Shown: positions 14,884-23,000 of the stretch, in pieces
Layout of the letters: the number at the start of each line of letters is the position of its first letter
How positions within the stretch are numbered: position 1 is the stretch's first letter
Assembly (NCBI RefSeq): GCF_000718775.1
Contig: NZ_JOCB01000079.1
Coordinates: forward strand, 1 to 41,036
Length of the DNA: 41,036 bases
Source: Streptomyces sp. NRRL S-31
GTDB taxonomy: Bacteria > Actinomycetota > Actinomycetes > Streptomycetales > Streptomycetaceae
Reading direction: 5' to 3'
The notes under the pieces: generated by a model
The model's database searches: none
Told to the model about the DNA's origin: nothing
The model's input: the letters and a program-made list of their open reading frames with translations, nothing else
Translations under genes and position numbers: made by a program

Positions 14884-17400
14884 CTACTCGCCGGGGTGGG
14901 CGAGCTCGATGTCGTGGCCGTCGACCCCGGGGCCGGACACGGTCAGCGCGGTGGCCACCGGCGGGTAGCCGGTCGCGATGACGGTGTACTCGCCGCCGTC
15001 CAGGTCGGTGAAGGCGTACGCGCCGTCCGAACCGGTGGTGGCGGTGCCGACCACGTTGCCGGCCTGGTCGACCAGGGTGACCCGGGCGTCGGCCAGCGGG
15101 CCGTGCGGGGCCCGGACCACGCCCTGGAGCCGGGCGCCGGCGTCCAGGTCCACCTCGACGCGGGTGACGCCGGTGGCGCCGACCTCGACCGGCAGGGCGC
15201 GCGGCCGGAACCCGCTCGCGTTGACCGCGACGGTCACCGTGCCCGGCACCAGCTCGGTGAGGGCGAAGTCGCCCTGCTCGCCGGTGGTGGCGGTGGCCAG
15301 CAGGTCGCCGCGCACATCGGTGACGATGACCATCGCGTCCTTGACCGGCAGCGCGCTCCCGGCCGCCCGGACCACGCCGGTCAGCCCGCTGGTGCCGCTG
15401 AGCAGGATGTCGTACGCCAGCGGCTCCTCGCCCACCACGATGGTGGAGGCCTGCGGCTGGTAGCCGTCGGCGGAGGCGATCAGGACGTAGGACCCGGTGC
15501 CGGGGGCGCCGAGCGTGTAGGCACCGTCGGCCTGGGCGACCGAGCGGCCCAGCTGGCGGCCGGACAGCGAGATCAGGGTGACCGCGGCCTGCGGGACCGG
15601 GGCGCTCTCGGCGCCGCGGACGAAGCCGTGCACCGGGGTGCCGCCGGGGGTGCCGGACTCGGCGACCGTGGCGACGGCCGTCATCGGCAGGGTCTCGGTG
15701 GCGGTGCCGTCGGCCGCGGCGAGCGGGGCGGCGGCGACCGCGGCCGGAACCGGGGCCGGCGTGGTCTCGGCGGCGGCCGGGGCCTCGGCGGCGGCCGGGG
15801 ACTCGGCCTCGGCGGACTGCGCGAGTCCGCCCTTGGTCCGCAGCGGGACCTCCTTGATGAACAGCGTGATCAGGAAGGCGACGGCGGCGAGGGCGCCGGC
15901 GATGTAGAAGACGTCGGCGATGCCGTGGCCGTAGGCGCTCTCCATCAGCGTCCGGATGGGCGCCGGGAGCTTGTCCATGTCCGGGATGCTGTCGGTCGAG
16001 CCCGAGCCGCCGGCCAGGGCGGCCTGGTACTTGGGGCTCAGCGCGGCGATGCCGTCCTGGACGTAGTGGGTGATCCGGCGGGACATCACGGCACCGAGCG
16101 CGGAGACGCCCATCGCACCACCGAGGGAGCGGAAGAAGGTGACCGTGGAGCTGGCCGAACCGAGGTCGGAGGGCGCCACCTGGTTCTGCGTGGCGAGCAC
16201 CAGGTTCTGCATCATCATGCCGATGCCGAGACCCAGCAGGGCCATCCAGATGGCCATCTTCCAGTAGTCGGTGTCGTAGCGCAGGCTGCCGAGCATCATC
16301 AGCCCGGCCGTCACCAGCACGCCACCGCTGACCAGCCACGCCTTCCAGCGGCCGGTGCGGGTGATGAACTGACCCGACACGGTCGAGGAGACGAACAGAC
16401 CGGCGATCATCGGGATGGTCAGCACGCCCGACATGGTCGGGGACTTGTCCCGGGCCAGCTGGAAGTACTGGCTGAAGAACACGGTGCCGGAGAACATCGC
16501 GACACCGACGAACAGCGAGGCCAGCGAGGCCAGCGTGATCGTGCGGTTCTTGAACAGGCGCAGCGGGATGATCGGCTCGCTCGCCTTGGCCTCGACGAGC
16601 ACGAACAGCGCGCCGAGGACGACCGAACCGCCGACCATCGCGAAGGTCTGCCAGGACAGCCAGTCGTACTTGTCACCGGCGAAGGTGACCCAGATCAGCA
16701 GCAGGGAGACGGCGGCGGAGATGAGGCTCGCGCCGCCCCAGTCGACCTTGACCTCGCGCTTGACCACGGGCAGGTGCAGGGTCTTCTGGAGGACGATCAG
16801 CGCGATGACCGCGAAGGGCACGCCGACGTAGAAGCACCAGCGCCAGCCCAGCCAGGAGGTGTCGGTGATGACGCCGCCGAGCAGCGGGCCGCCGACGGTG
16901 GCGACGGCGAAGGTGGCGCCGAGGTAGCCGGAGTAACGGCCGCGCTCACGCGGGGAGATCATCGCCGCCATGACGATCTGCGCCAGGGCGGACAGACCGC
17001 CGACGCCGATGCCCTGCACCACTCGGCACGCGATCAGCATGGCCGGGTTCTGCGACAGGCCGGCCGCCATCGAGGCGACCACGTAGATGATCAGGGCTAT
17101 CTGGACGAGAGCCTTCTTGCTGTACAGGTCGGCGAGCTTGCCCCACAGGGGAGTGGCCGCGGTCATCGACAGCAGGGCGGCGGTGACCACCCAGGTGTAG
17201 GCGGACTGGCCGCCGCCCAGGTCTCCGATGATCTTCGGCAGTGCGTTGGAGACGATCGTGGACGACAGGATCGCCACGAACATGCCGAGCAGCAGCCCGG
17301 ACAGGGCCTCCATGATCTGCCGGTGCGTCATCGGGGTCTGGTCGGTGCCTCCCCCGTGCTTGGCGTGAGCCCGCACACCGGCTGGTGTGGTCGTTGCCAT
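14884..17400 (-). CDS. MFS exporter fused to three carboxypeptidase-regulatory-like domains
   Basis: An 838-residue fusion. Residues about 28-525 are an EmrB/QacA-type 14-TM transporter (TM1 LLLGMFVAILSSTIVSNALP; motif A GKLADLYSKK; motif C AVATVGGPLLGGVI). A long loop before the last TM contains GGSGSTDSIPDMDKLP. An Ala/Pro-rich linker (about 530-590) leads to three repeats of 80-85 residues, each starting (H)GxVR and ending DGxY...Y..xAxGY-like. These fold as CarboxypepD_reg beta-sandwiches, normally extracellular. The gene starts 13 nt after the MarR stop and is presumably repressed by it. The appended domains may bind the substrate, the cell wall or YceI. Confidence 0.9.
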   Translation of the reverse strand: MATTTPAGVRAHAKHGGGTDQTPMTHRQIMEALSGLLLGMFVAILSSTIVSNALPKIIGDLGGGQSAYTWVVTAALLSMTAATPLWGKLADLYSKKALVQIALIIYVVASMAAGLSQNPAMLIACRVVQGIGVGGLSALAQIVMAAMISPRERGRYSGYLGATFAVATVGGPLLGGVITDTSWLGWRWCFYVGVPFAVIALIVLQKTLHLPVVKREVKVDWGGASLISAAVSLLLIWVTFAGDKYDWLSWQTFAMVGGSVVLGALFVLVEAKASEPIIPLRLFKNRTITLASLASLFVGVAMFSGTVFFSQYFQLARDKSPTMSGVLTIPMIAGLFVSSTVSGQFITRTGRWKAWLVSGGVLVTAGLMMLGSLRYDTDYWKMAIWMALLGLGIGMMMQNLVLATQNQVAPSDLGSASSTVTFFRSLGGAMGVSALGAVMSRRITHYVQDGIAALSPKYQAALAGGSGSTDSIPDMDKLPAPIRTLMESAYGHGIADVFYIAGALAAVAFLITLFIKEVPLRTKGGLAQSAEAESPAAAEAPAAAETTPAPVPAAVAAAPLAAADGTATETLPMTAVATVAESGTPGGTPVHGFVRGAESAPVPQAAVTLISLSGRQLGRSVAQADGAYTLGAPGTGSYVLIASADGYQPQASTIVVGEEPLAYDILLSGTSGLTGVVRAAGSALPVKDAMVIVTDVRGDLLATATTGEQGDFALTELVPGTVTVAVNASGFRPRALPVEVGATGVTRVEVDLDAGARLQGVVRAPHGPLADARVTLVDQAGNVVGTATTGSDGAYAFTDLDGGEYTVIATGYPPVATALTVSGPGVDGHDIELAHPGE

Positions 17401-17413
17401 GGGCTTCCTTTAC

Positions 17414-17917
17414 TTACGTGCTTGCGGGTGTACGGGTGGTCTCATCGAATACGGGAGCGGTGGCGGAGGTGTGCCGGGGCGGCACGGACCGGCAGTCGCC
17501 GAACGACTCCCGCAGGCGGCTCATCAGCCGGATCAGCTGGCCGACCTCCTCGTCGGTCCAGTCCGCCAGCCGCTCGGCGAACAGGTGCGTGATCCGCCGG
17601 CCCAGCTCGTCGAGTTCCGACAGGCCCTCGGGCGTCAGGCTCAGGATGCGCGAGCGCTTGTCCGCCGGGTCCGGCAGCCGCTCGATCCAGCCGCGCGCGG
17701 CGACGTGCGCGACGTGCCGGCTGGTCACCGACATGTCGACGGCGAGCAGCTCGGCGAGCTTGCTCATGCGCATGTCGCCGTGGCGGCCGAGCAGGGTCAG
17801 CACAGCAGCCGAGCCGGCCGGACACTCCGGCGGCATGATCCGCGACATGTCCCGTTTCACGGCTCCGACGGCACTGAGCTGACGCGCCAGCTCTTCGAAC
17901 TGCGCCCGCTCGGCCAT
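17414..17917 (-). CDS. MarR-family regulator of the MFS/YceI operon
   Basis: A 167-residue winged-helix regulator: PAGSAAVLTLLGRHGDMRMS, recognition region LLAVDMSVTSRHVAHVAARG, and wing ERLPDPADKRSRILSLTPEG. ATG 17917 has GGGAGG about 4-5 nt upstream; in-frame ATGs farther upstream would run through the promoter and operators. It is the first gene of the MarR-MFS-YceI operon, and three near-identical 13-bp motifs upstream, two of them over the promoter, suggest autorepression. The inducer is unknown. Confidence 0.9.
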   Translation of the reverse strand: MAERAQFEELARQLSAVGAVKRDMSRIMPPECPAGSAAVLTLLGRHGDMRMSKLAELLAVDMSVTSRHVAHVAARGWIERLPDPADKRSRILSLTPEGLSELDELGRRITHLFAERLADWTDEEVGQLIRLMSRLRESFGDCRSVPPRHTSATAPVFDETTRTPAST

Positions 17918-17933
17918 CACACCTCCCGTATTC

Positions 17934-18017
17934 GTTGCTTGGGGCAACCATAGGACTGCTTGGTTGCTGAAGGCAAACAAACAGGAGGTCGACGGCGCAA
18001 AAACTTGGCAAAGGCAA
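17934..18017. promoter_or_regulatory. MarR operators and promoter of the MFS operon
   Basis: Three related motifs: TTGCTTGGGGCAA (17935-17947), TTGCTGAAGGCAA (17964-17976) and TTGGCAAAGGCAA (18005-18017). On the minus strand, -35 TTGCCT (17976-17971), an 18-bp spacer and -10 TATGGT (17952-17947) place one motif over the -35 and another over the -10/start, as expected for a repressor. Confidence 0.7.
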
Positions 18018-18119
18018 GTATTGCTGACGTAAACGTGCTGGTCGGAGCGGGCGCTCCGGCCCGTCAGCACCGGGCGGAGTCCGCGAGGCCCCCGCTTGGG
18101 CCGACCGGCGCCTCTTCGC

Positions 18120-18133
18120 TAAGGTCTCGGGGC
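18120..18133 (+). promoter_or_regulatory. Leaderless-type -10 box of the 66-aa membrane protein gene
   Basis: TAAGGT (18120-18125) lies 8 nt before ATG 18134, and no Shine-Dalgarno is present. A weak -35-like TTGGGC lies about 18-19 bp upstream. Confidence 0.45.
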
Positions 18134-18334
18134 ATGGCTAACACCCAGGGCCCCCAGGGCAATTACGACCCCGCCGGCAGTACCCAGATGTTCCGCGCGT
18201 TCGTCGACGAGGCCCCCCAGGGCCGGCAGCAGCAGGCGGCCCCCTCCTCCTCCGGCCCCCGGGTCGGTCTGATCGTCGGCGTCATCGTGGTGCTCGCCGT
18301 GGTGGCCGGCGTCGCCTGGCTGGCGCTGAAGTAG
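18134..18334 (+). CDS. Small tail-anchored membrane protein
   Basis: A 66-residue protein with a polar Gln/Pro-rich N-terminal part (residues 1-42, including YDPAGSTQMFRAFVDEAP) and one C-terminal TM helix (GLIVGVIVVLAVVAGVAWLAL). The motif NYDPAGSTQMFRAF is of a kind I associate with short conserved Streptomyces proteins, but no function is known to me. ATG 18134 is used; the longer open frame from 17960 would start inside the MarR operator region. It is convergent with the secreted-protein gene across 22 nt holding a CCCC-TGA-GGGG mini-hairpin. Confidence 0.65.
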   Translation: MANTQGPQGNYDPAGSTQMFRAFVDEAPQGRQQQAAPSSSGPRVGLIVGVIVVLAVVAGVAWLALK

Positions 18335-18356
18335 GGACCGCCTGCCCCTGAGGGGG

Positions 18357-19148
18357 TCACTTCCAGGCGACGGAGACGTCCCGCGTCTCGATGTGCATGC
18401 CGAGCGGCACCCGCCAGGCCTCGACGCACACCGTCCACGTGGGGCTGCTGCGCGCGCCCGGCGCCGGCGGCACCGGCAGCCGAGCGGTCGACTCGACCGT
18501 CGCCCAGTCGACGCCGAGCGCGCCGATCACATGCGTCCCGAACGTCACCTCGCCCGAACGCACCGCCGTGCCGCCGGAGTTGCGGAAGGCGACGGTCACC
18601 TCCTGGCACCGGCGCCGGTCGGTGTCCGCGGTCCTCGGGTCACCCCAGGAGAGGTCCGCGGGTGCGGCGGGCGCCGTACGGCCGGGTTCCGGGGCGGACG
18701 GGGTGGCCGACGGTGTCGTACGGCCGCCCCGGCCGCCGTCCGGCTCCGGCGGGCCGGATCGCCGGCCGGGCCCGGCCGGGGTGCCCTGGGCCGTCGGCGA
18801 CGGCGTCGGACCCGGGGTGGCGGAGGTGTCTTCACCGGCCGGCCTCGCGGGAGCGGTGCTGCGGGAGCCGTCGGGACCGTCCTGACGCGCCGTGGGGCCG
18901 GTCCGCCGCGGGCCGGTGCCGCGCCGCGCGGCTCCGTCCAGCGGTACCAGCGTCACCGGCTCCGACGGGGCCACGGCCGTCGGGCCGGCCCGGCCCGCGC
19001 CGACCGCGGTGTGGCCGCCGTCCGGACCGTCGGCCGCGCACGCGGCCGGCACTCCGCCCAGACAGGCGACGGCCGCCGACGCGACCATCACGGCGCCTCG
19101 GCGGCCACGCGTTCCCGTCGTCGTGACGACCATCCCGGTACGCAGCAT
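18357..19148 (-). CDS. Secreted protein with Pro/Thr-rich linker
   Basis: A protein of about 263 residues. A hydrophobic stretch near residues 18-38 (GAVMVASAAVACLGGVPAAC) ends in a likely signal-peptidase site near ACA/AD; a non-standard lipobox (PAAC) cannot be excluded. Residues about 40-165 are disordered and rich in Pro, Thr, Gly and Arg. The last 95 residues form a compact beta-rich domain with two cysteines (RRRCQEV and WTVCVEAW) that may pair. The C-terminal domain has the look of a CARDB/Ig-like fold (VTVAFRNSGGTAVRSGEV). The start is uncertain: M1, M6 and M21 all lack a strong ribosome-binding site. Confidence 0.6.
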   Translation of the reverse strand: MLRTGMVVTTTGTRGRRGAVMVASAAVACLGGVPAACAADGPDGGHTAVGAGRAGPTAVAPSEPVTLVPLDGAARRGTGPRRTGPTARQDGPDGSRSTAPARPAGEDTSATPGPTPSPTAQGTPAGPGRRSGPPEPDGGRGGRTTPSATPSAPEPGRTAPAAPADLSWGDPRTADTDRRRCQEVTVAFRNSGGTAVRSGEVTFGTHVIGALGVDWATVESTARLPVPPAPGARSSPTWTVCVEAWRVPLGMHIETRDVSVAWK

Positions 19149-19186
19149 CCGGTCATGGTGACTGAGGGGTCGTCAGAAGAGAAGAC

Positions 19187-20128
19187 TCAGTCGGAGATGA
19201 GCCCGTCGCGCAGCTGGGCCAGGGTGCGGGTCAGCAGCCGGGAGACGTGCATCTGGGAGATGCCGACCTCCTCGCCGATCTGCGACTGGGTCATGTTGGC
19301 GAAGAAGCGCAGCATGATGATCCGGCGTTCCCGCGGCGGGAGCTTGGCCAGCAGGGGCTTGAGGGACTCGCGGTACTCCACGCCCTCCAGGGCCGTGTCC
19401 TCGTAGCCGAGCCGGTCGGCCAGGGAGCCCTCGCCGCCGTCGTCCTCGGGGGCCGGCGAGTCGAGCGAGGAGGCGGTGTAGGCGTTGCCGACCGCGAGGC
19501 CGTCGACCACGTCCTCCTCGGAGACGCCGAGCACCGCGGCCAGCTCCGTTACGGTCGGGGAGCGGTCCAGCTTCTGGGACAGCTCGTCGCTGGCCTTGGT
19601 GAGGGCCAGGCGCAGCTCCTGGAGCCGCCGCGGCACCCGCACCGACCAGGAGGTGTCGCGGAAGAACCGCTTGATCTCGCCCACGACCGTCGGCATCGCG
19701 AACGTCGGGAACTCCACGCCCCGTTCGCAGTCGAACCGGTCGATCGCCTTGATCAGGCCGATGGTGCCGACCTGGACGATGTCCTCCATCGGCTCGTTGC
19801 GGGAGCGGAAGCGCGCCGCCGCGTACCGGACCAGCGGGAGGTTCAGCTCGATCAGGGTGTCCCGGACGTAGGCCCGCTCGGGGCTGTCCGCGTCCAGCGC
19901 GGCCAGGCGCAGGAACAGCGACCGGGACAGGGTACGGGTGTCGAGGTTCGCCGTGACCTGCGGGGCAGGAAGGGCTTCGGCGGACGGTTCGACGGCCTGG
20001 GACGGCACGGCGTCGAGAGCCGGGACGGCCTCGAAGCCGTCGAGGACGTCGAGAGCGTCGAACTCCTTGGGCGCTGCCTCGCTCAGCGTGGGCGTCAGCA
20101 CCTTCGAGCTGCCCTGGTCTGCGGACAT
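19187..20128 (-). CDS. sigN: SigB/SigF-family sigma factor, sigN-like
   Basis: A 313-residue group 3 sigma factor. A variable acidic head (1-70) is followed by sigma2 with [28 protein letters not shown] (split here: [11 protein letters not shown] and [15 protein letters not shown]), [21 protein letters not shown], a sigma3 domain ([16 protein letters not shown]) and sigma4 with the [27 protein letters not shown] 20128 has AAGGGGG about 6 nt upstream. It lies 484 bp downstream of a close paralog on the same strand. In S. coelicolor sigN and sigF are adjacent in this order, which is the basis of the symbol; it would act in late development or stress. No anti-sigma gene is next to it. Confidence 0.8.
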   Translation of the reverse strand: MSADQGSSKVLTPTLSEAAPKEFDALDVLDGFEAVPALDAVPSQAVEPSAEALPAPQVTANLDTRTLSRSLFLRLAALDADSPERAYVRDTLIELNLPLVRYAAARFRSRNEPMEDIVQVGTIGLIKAIDRFDCERGVEFPTFAMPTVVGEIKRFFRDTSWSVRVPRRLQELRLALTKASDELSQKLDRSPTVTELAAVLGVSEEDVVDGLAVGNAYTASSLDSPAPEDDGGEGSLADRLGYEDTALEGVEYRESLKPLLAKLPPRERRIIMLRFFANMTQSQIGEEVGISQMHVSRLLTRTLAQLRDGLISD

Positions 20129-20240
20129 GCCACCCCCTTTGGGTCGCGGGACGGTCGCGGCGGCGCCGTCGTCGAGCAACGCAGCCTTCACCTGAATACC
20201 GGAGCCGGAGCCCCGGCAAACGCGCTTCCCGCAGAATGTC

Positions 20241-20270
20241 ACATGTCGGCAACGCGCTGTACCGACATGT
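20241..20270. promoter_or_regulatory. Inverted repeat upstream of sigN
   Basis: ACATGTCGG (20241-20249) and its exact complement CCGACATGT (20262-20270) are separated by 12 bp, about 113 bp upstream of the sigN start. Nine-base perfect arms suggest a dimeric regulator site. Confidence 0.5.
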
Positions 20271-20492
20271 CGACACGCAAGAGGCGAATCGGCCCTGCAA
20301 GGGCGGGGCCTGACGGTCCCTCGGGCCCTGAACACCGGCATCGGCCCTGGTGAGCGATTCGCTCGCGACGGTGATCGCTCGCTCGGGTTTGCGAAGCAGC
20401 GCCGTTCGGGGTGTGCTTCCGTGCGCCCGCTGTGCATCGGGTGAACGCCCGCCGTGCTCCGGCCCGTATCCGCCGGTGCCGCCGGTGTCCCC

Positions 20493-20602
20493 GGGCCGTC
20501 CCCGGGCCGTCCCCGGGCCGTCCCCGGGTCGTCCCCGGGCCGCCCGCAGGCCGTCCCCGGATCGCTCCCGGGCCGCCCCCGGACCGTCCTCGGGCCGTCC
20601 GG
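20493..20602. repeat. Ten-unit 11-bp array in the sigF 3' region
   Basis: The unit GGGCCGTCCCC repeats ten times without spacers. Units 1-3 are identical and units 4-10 carry one to four changes. The array ends 10 bp from the sigF stop codon. On the transcript strand it reads GGGGACGGCCC and would form GC-rich structure. It is not a CRISPR, since it has no spacers. Confidence 0.85.
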
Positions 20603-20612
20603 CGGTCGTGGC

Positions 20613-21443
20613 TCAGGCGTCGATCCGGTTCGCCGAGCGCAGTCGCTGGAAGCTGCGCGCGAGCAGCCGTGAGACGTGCATCTGGGAGACGCCCAGTTCC
20701 GCGCTGATCTGGGACTGGGTGAGGTTGCTGTAGTAGCGGAGCAGGAGGATGCGCTGCTCCCGCTCGGGGAGCTGGACGAGGAGGTGGCGGACCAGGTCGC
20801 GGTGTTCCACGCCGTCCAGCGCCGGGTCCTCGTAGCCGATCCGGTCCAGCAGCCCGGGCAGCCCGTCGCCTTCCTGGGCGGCCTCCAGCGAGGTGGCGTG
20901 GTAGGAGCGCCCCGCCTCGATGCAGCTGAGCACCTCCTCCTCGCTGATCCGCAGCCGCTCGGCGATCTCGGCGGTGGTCGGCGAGCGGCCGTAGAGCGTG
21001 GTCAGGTCCTCGGTGGCGCTGTTGACCTGCACCCACAGCTCGTGGAGCCGGCGCGGGACGTGGACGGTGCGGACGTTGTCCCGGAAGTAGCGCTTGATCT
21101 CGCCGACCACGGTGGGCATCGCGAAGGTCGGGAACTGCACCCCCCGGTCCGGGTCGAACCGGTCGATGGCGTTGATCAGGCCGATGGTGCCGACCTGGAT
21201 GACGTCCTCCATCGGCTCGTTGCGGGAGCGGAAGCGGGCGGCGGCGTAGCGCACGAGCGGGAGGTTCGCCTCGATCAGCGCGCCCCGCACCCGGTTGTGC
21301 TCCGGAGTGCCCGGGGTGAGCTGCTTCAGCTCGGAGAAGAGCACCTGGGTCAGGGCGCGGGTGTCCGCGCCGCGCCGCTTCTCGGGGGCCGACGGGGTCG
21401 GGGCTGCCGCCTCGTCCTGAGGCGGCGCAGTACTGGCCGACAC
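20613..21443 (-). CDS. sigF: SigF-like sporulation sigma factor
   Basis: A sigma factor of about 276 residues with the same architecture as the downstream paralog: sigma2 ([47 protein letters not shown]), sigma3 ([16 protein letters not shown]) and sigma4 HTH ([21 protein letters not shown]). S. coelicolor SigF is a late-sporulation factor beside sigN, hence the symbol. The start is unsettled: GTG 21443 gives an N-terminus SASTAPPQ with GAAGAGG 11 nt upstream; TTG 21470 or GTG 21455 would add 4-9 residues. A TGCAC-TGT-GTGCA inverted repeat lies at 21508-21520. The gene ends against the 11-bp array. Confidence 0.85.
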   Translation of the reverse strand: MSASTAPPQDEAAAPTPSAPEKRRGADTRALTQVLFSELKQLTPGTPEHNRVRGALIEANLPLVRYAAARFRSRNEPMEDVIQVGTIGLINAIDRFDPDRGVQFPTFAMPTVVGEIKRYFRDNVRTVHVPRRLHELWVQVNSATEDLTTLYGRSPTTAEIAERLRISEEEVLSCIEAGRSYHATSLEAAQEGDGLPGLLDRIGYEDPALDGVEHRDLVRHLLVQLPEREQRILLLRYYSNLTQSQISAELGVSQMHVSRLLARSFQRLRSANRIDA

Positions 21444-21581
21444 GGTCAACGCCACCTCTTCGTCCGTCAATCATCCGTCAAAAGCGGTCATAGCATCACA
21501 AGACATGTGCACTGTGTGCAAGCACCCGATAACTACGTGTTGCCGTCAAACACTGCCAAGTTGGGGCGTGTCACGCACGAA

Positions 21582-21608
21582 AGCCCCCCGCCGGAAGGGC
21601 GGGGGGCT
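21582..21608 (-). terminator. Hairpin terminator of the Dabb gene
   Basis: An 11-bp GC-rich stem (21582-21592 with 21598-21608) closes a 5-base loop 17 nt beyond the Dabb stop. On the minus strand it reads AGCCCCCCGCC...GGCGGGGGGCT and is followed by TTTC. Confidence 0.8.
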
Positions 21609-21624
21609 GCGGGGAGCGCGGGGC

Positions 21625-21918
21625 TCAGAACTCGTAGTCGGCGATCACCCAGGTGGCGAACTCACGCCACTGCGCGACGCACGCCTGGTGGGCCGGGTGC
21701 TCCGCGTAGCGCTTGAGGGCGGCGGCGTCCTCGACGGCCGAGTTGATCGCGAAGTCGTAGGCGATCGGCCGGTCGCTGATGTTCCAGGCGCACTCCCAGA
21801 AGCGCAGCTCCTCGACCTGTCCGCCCAGGGCCCGGAAGGCGTCCGCGCCCGCGACGACCCGCGGGTCGTCGCGCTCGACGCCCTCGTCGAGCTTGAAGAG
21901 GACCAGATGGCGGATCAT
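21625..21918 (-). CDS. Dabb (stress-responsive A/B barrel) protein
   Basis: A 97-residue single-domain protein: IRHLVLFKLDEGV at the start, an ELRFWECAWNISDRPIAYDFAI core, then the helix AAALKRYAEHPAHQACVAQW and the last strand WVIADYEF. The H4 of the first strand and the HPxHQ helix are typical of the Dabb ferredoxin-like dimeric fold. Such proteins include small-molecule cyclases and stress proteins; no substrate can be named. It lies between sigF and a 60-aa membrane protein gene, all on the minus strand, and has its own terminator. Confidence 0.85.
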   Translation of the reverse strand: MIRHLVLFKLDEGVERDDPRVVAGADAFRALGGQVEELRFWECAWNISDRPIAYDFAINSAVEDAAALKRYAEHPAHQACVAQWREFATWVIADYEF

Positions 21919-21928
21919 GGCGAGTACC

Positions 21929-22111
21929 TCAGCTCTTTCCTCCGTGGGCGGCCCAGGTCATGAAGTCGCCGATGGCCCCGGCCGCGTCCGATATGCCCTC
22001 GAAGCCAATCTGCACGTAGTCGGCCGCCTTGGCCGGATCCGTGATGATCAGGTACAGCGCGAAGACCACGAGTACGTACAGGGCGATCTTCTTGATGTTC
22101 ACCGCCACCAC
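21929..22111 (-). CDS. Small single-TM membrane protein
   Basis: A 60-residue protein: short N-terminus, one TM helix (KKIALYVLVVFALYLIIT), then a soluble tail (ADYVQIGFEGISDAAGAIGD, FMTWAAHGGK). The start lies among consecutive GTG codons (22111, 22108, 22102); GGGGAGG upstream best suits GTG 22108. It sits 10 nt before the Dabb gene, so they may be cotranscribed. It resembles short conserved Streptomyces membrane proteins of unknown function. Confidence 0.65.
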   Translation of the reverse strand: MVAVNIKKIALYVLVVFALYLIITDPAKAADYVQIGFEGISDAAGAIGDFMTWAAHGGKS

Positions 22112-22228
22112 GGCCTCCCCTGTCCCGGTGCCCCCCGGGGCCCCTGCTGCCGGCGGTGAGTCTAGCCCTCGGGCCCTCTTTTACGGCCAACAGCCCGCCG
22201 GCGCACGGCCGTTGTGTCCGGGTACCCG

Positions 22229-22256
22229 AAAGGCCCCGCCGATCGGCGGGGCCTTT
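22229..22256 (-). terminator. Terminator of tRNA-Ser(CGA)
   Basis: A perfect 28-bp palindrome (14-bp arms, effectively a GATC loop), with A3 on one side and T3 on the other, begins 7 bp downstream of the tRNA 3' end. Confidence 0.85.
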
Positions 22257-22262
22257 CCCAAG

Positions 22263-22347
22263 CGGTAGCGGAGGGATTTGAACCCTCGGTGACTTGCGCC
22301 ACACTCGCTTTCGAGGCGAGCTCCTTCGGCCGCTCGGACACGCTACC
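22263..22347 (-). tRNA. tRNA-Ser(CGA)
   Basis: On the minus strand: acceptor GGTAGCG / CGCTACC, an anticodon stem CTCGC/GCGAG with loop CTCGAAA (anticodon CGA), a long class II variable arm, T arm GAGGG-TTCAAAT-CCCTC and discriminator G. CCA is not encoded. Length is 85 nt, normal for tRNA-Ser. Confidence 0.97.
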
Positions 22348-22509
22348 GAGGGAGACCTTACAGCACGGCGGGGCGTGGTTCGAAATCGATGGGGCGGTGC
22401 GCCCGGGCGGCCCCGGCAGCGGGCCTGCCGGCGCCTTGGCCGACGGTCCCGTCAGCGGTCGGCCTTGGTCGGCGGTCCCGTCAGCGGTCGGCCTTGGCCG
22501 GCGGTCCCG

Positions 22510-22941
22510 TCAGCGGTCGCGGAAGAAATCCGTGAGCAGCCGGGCGCACTCCGCCGCGAGCACGCCCTCGATGACCTCCGGGCGGTGGTTGAGCCGCCGG
22601 TCGCGCACCACGTCCCACAGAGAGCCGGCGGCGCCCGCCTTGTCGTCCCGGGCGCCGTAGACCACCCGGTCCACCCGGGACTGGACGAGCGCGCCCGCGC
22701 ACATCGTGCACGGCTCCAGGGTGACGACGAGCGTGCAGCCGGTCAGCCGCCACTCGCCGAGCCGGGCCGCCGCCCGCCGGACGGCCAGCACCTCCGCGTG
22801 GGCCGTGGGATCGCCGGTGGCCTCGCGTTCGTTGTGCCCGGCACCGAGCACCGTCGTGCCGTCCGGGGACAGCACGACGGCGCCGACGGGGACATCACCG
22901 CCCCGGACGGCCAGCCCGGCCTGGTCCAGGGCGAGCCGCAT
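22510..22941 (-). CDS. tadA: tRNA-specific adenosine deaminase TadA
   Basis: A protein of about 143 residues that makes inosine at the wobble position of tRNA-Arg(ACG). Zinc and catalytic residues are visible: HAE (H48, E50 in TAHAEV) and PCTMC (C78, C81); [10 protein letters not shown] and [10 protein letters not shown] also fit TadA. ATG 22941 has only a weak ribosome-binding site; the open frame extends to a CTG at 23004 that overlaps the stop of the upstream gene and has GGAG 8 nt before it, so a longer coupled start is possible. The tRNA-Arg remnant at 1677 belongs to its substrate type. Confidence 0.93.
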   Translation of the reverse strand: MRLALDQAGLAVRGGDVPVGAVVLSPDGTTVLGAGHNEREATGDPTAHAEVLAVRRAAARLGEWRLTGCTLVVTLEPCTMCAGALVQSRVDRVVYGARDDKAGAAGSLWDVVRDRRLNHRPEVIEGVLAAECARLLTDFFRDR

Positions 22942-23000
22942 CGCCGCCCGCCAGCGGTCCCGTACCGGATCAGGTGTGCCCCGCGGGTCCCGTGCCGTGG

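Larger units (their letters stand above)
20129..20612. other. Intergenic region between the sigma genes
   Basis: These 484 bases hold the putative sigN promoter region, an inverted repeat ACATGTCGG-N12-CCGACATGT (20241-20270), a GACAC motif at 20272-20276 (the WhiA core word), and a ten-unit 11-bp array (20493-20602) against the sigF stop. No credible gene is present; plus-strand frames there only translate the repeat. Confidence 0.6.

Noticed and set aside
14080..17592. A plus-strand open frame of 1170 codons opposite the MFS and YceI genes
   Set aside because: Low-complexity Gly/Arg/Asp/His translation typical of the antisense frame of high-GC genes; the minus-strand frame has clear transporter and YceI motifs.
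17960..18133. Longer N-terminus for the 66-aa membrane protein
   Set aside because: It would start within the MarR operator region; ATG 18134 with a close -10 box is more consistent.
20493..20602. CRISPR array
   Set aside because: 11-bp units abut with no spacers and drift in sequence.
22481..22509. Repeated GGCGGTCCCGTCAGCGGTCGGCCTTGG-like segments just beyond the tadA stop (about 22441-22520)
   Set aside because: A short imperfect triplication of a 27-28 bp unit is visible, but it lies in a non-coding tail and I see no function beyond simple tandem duplication.
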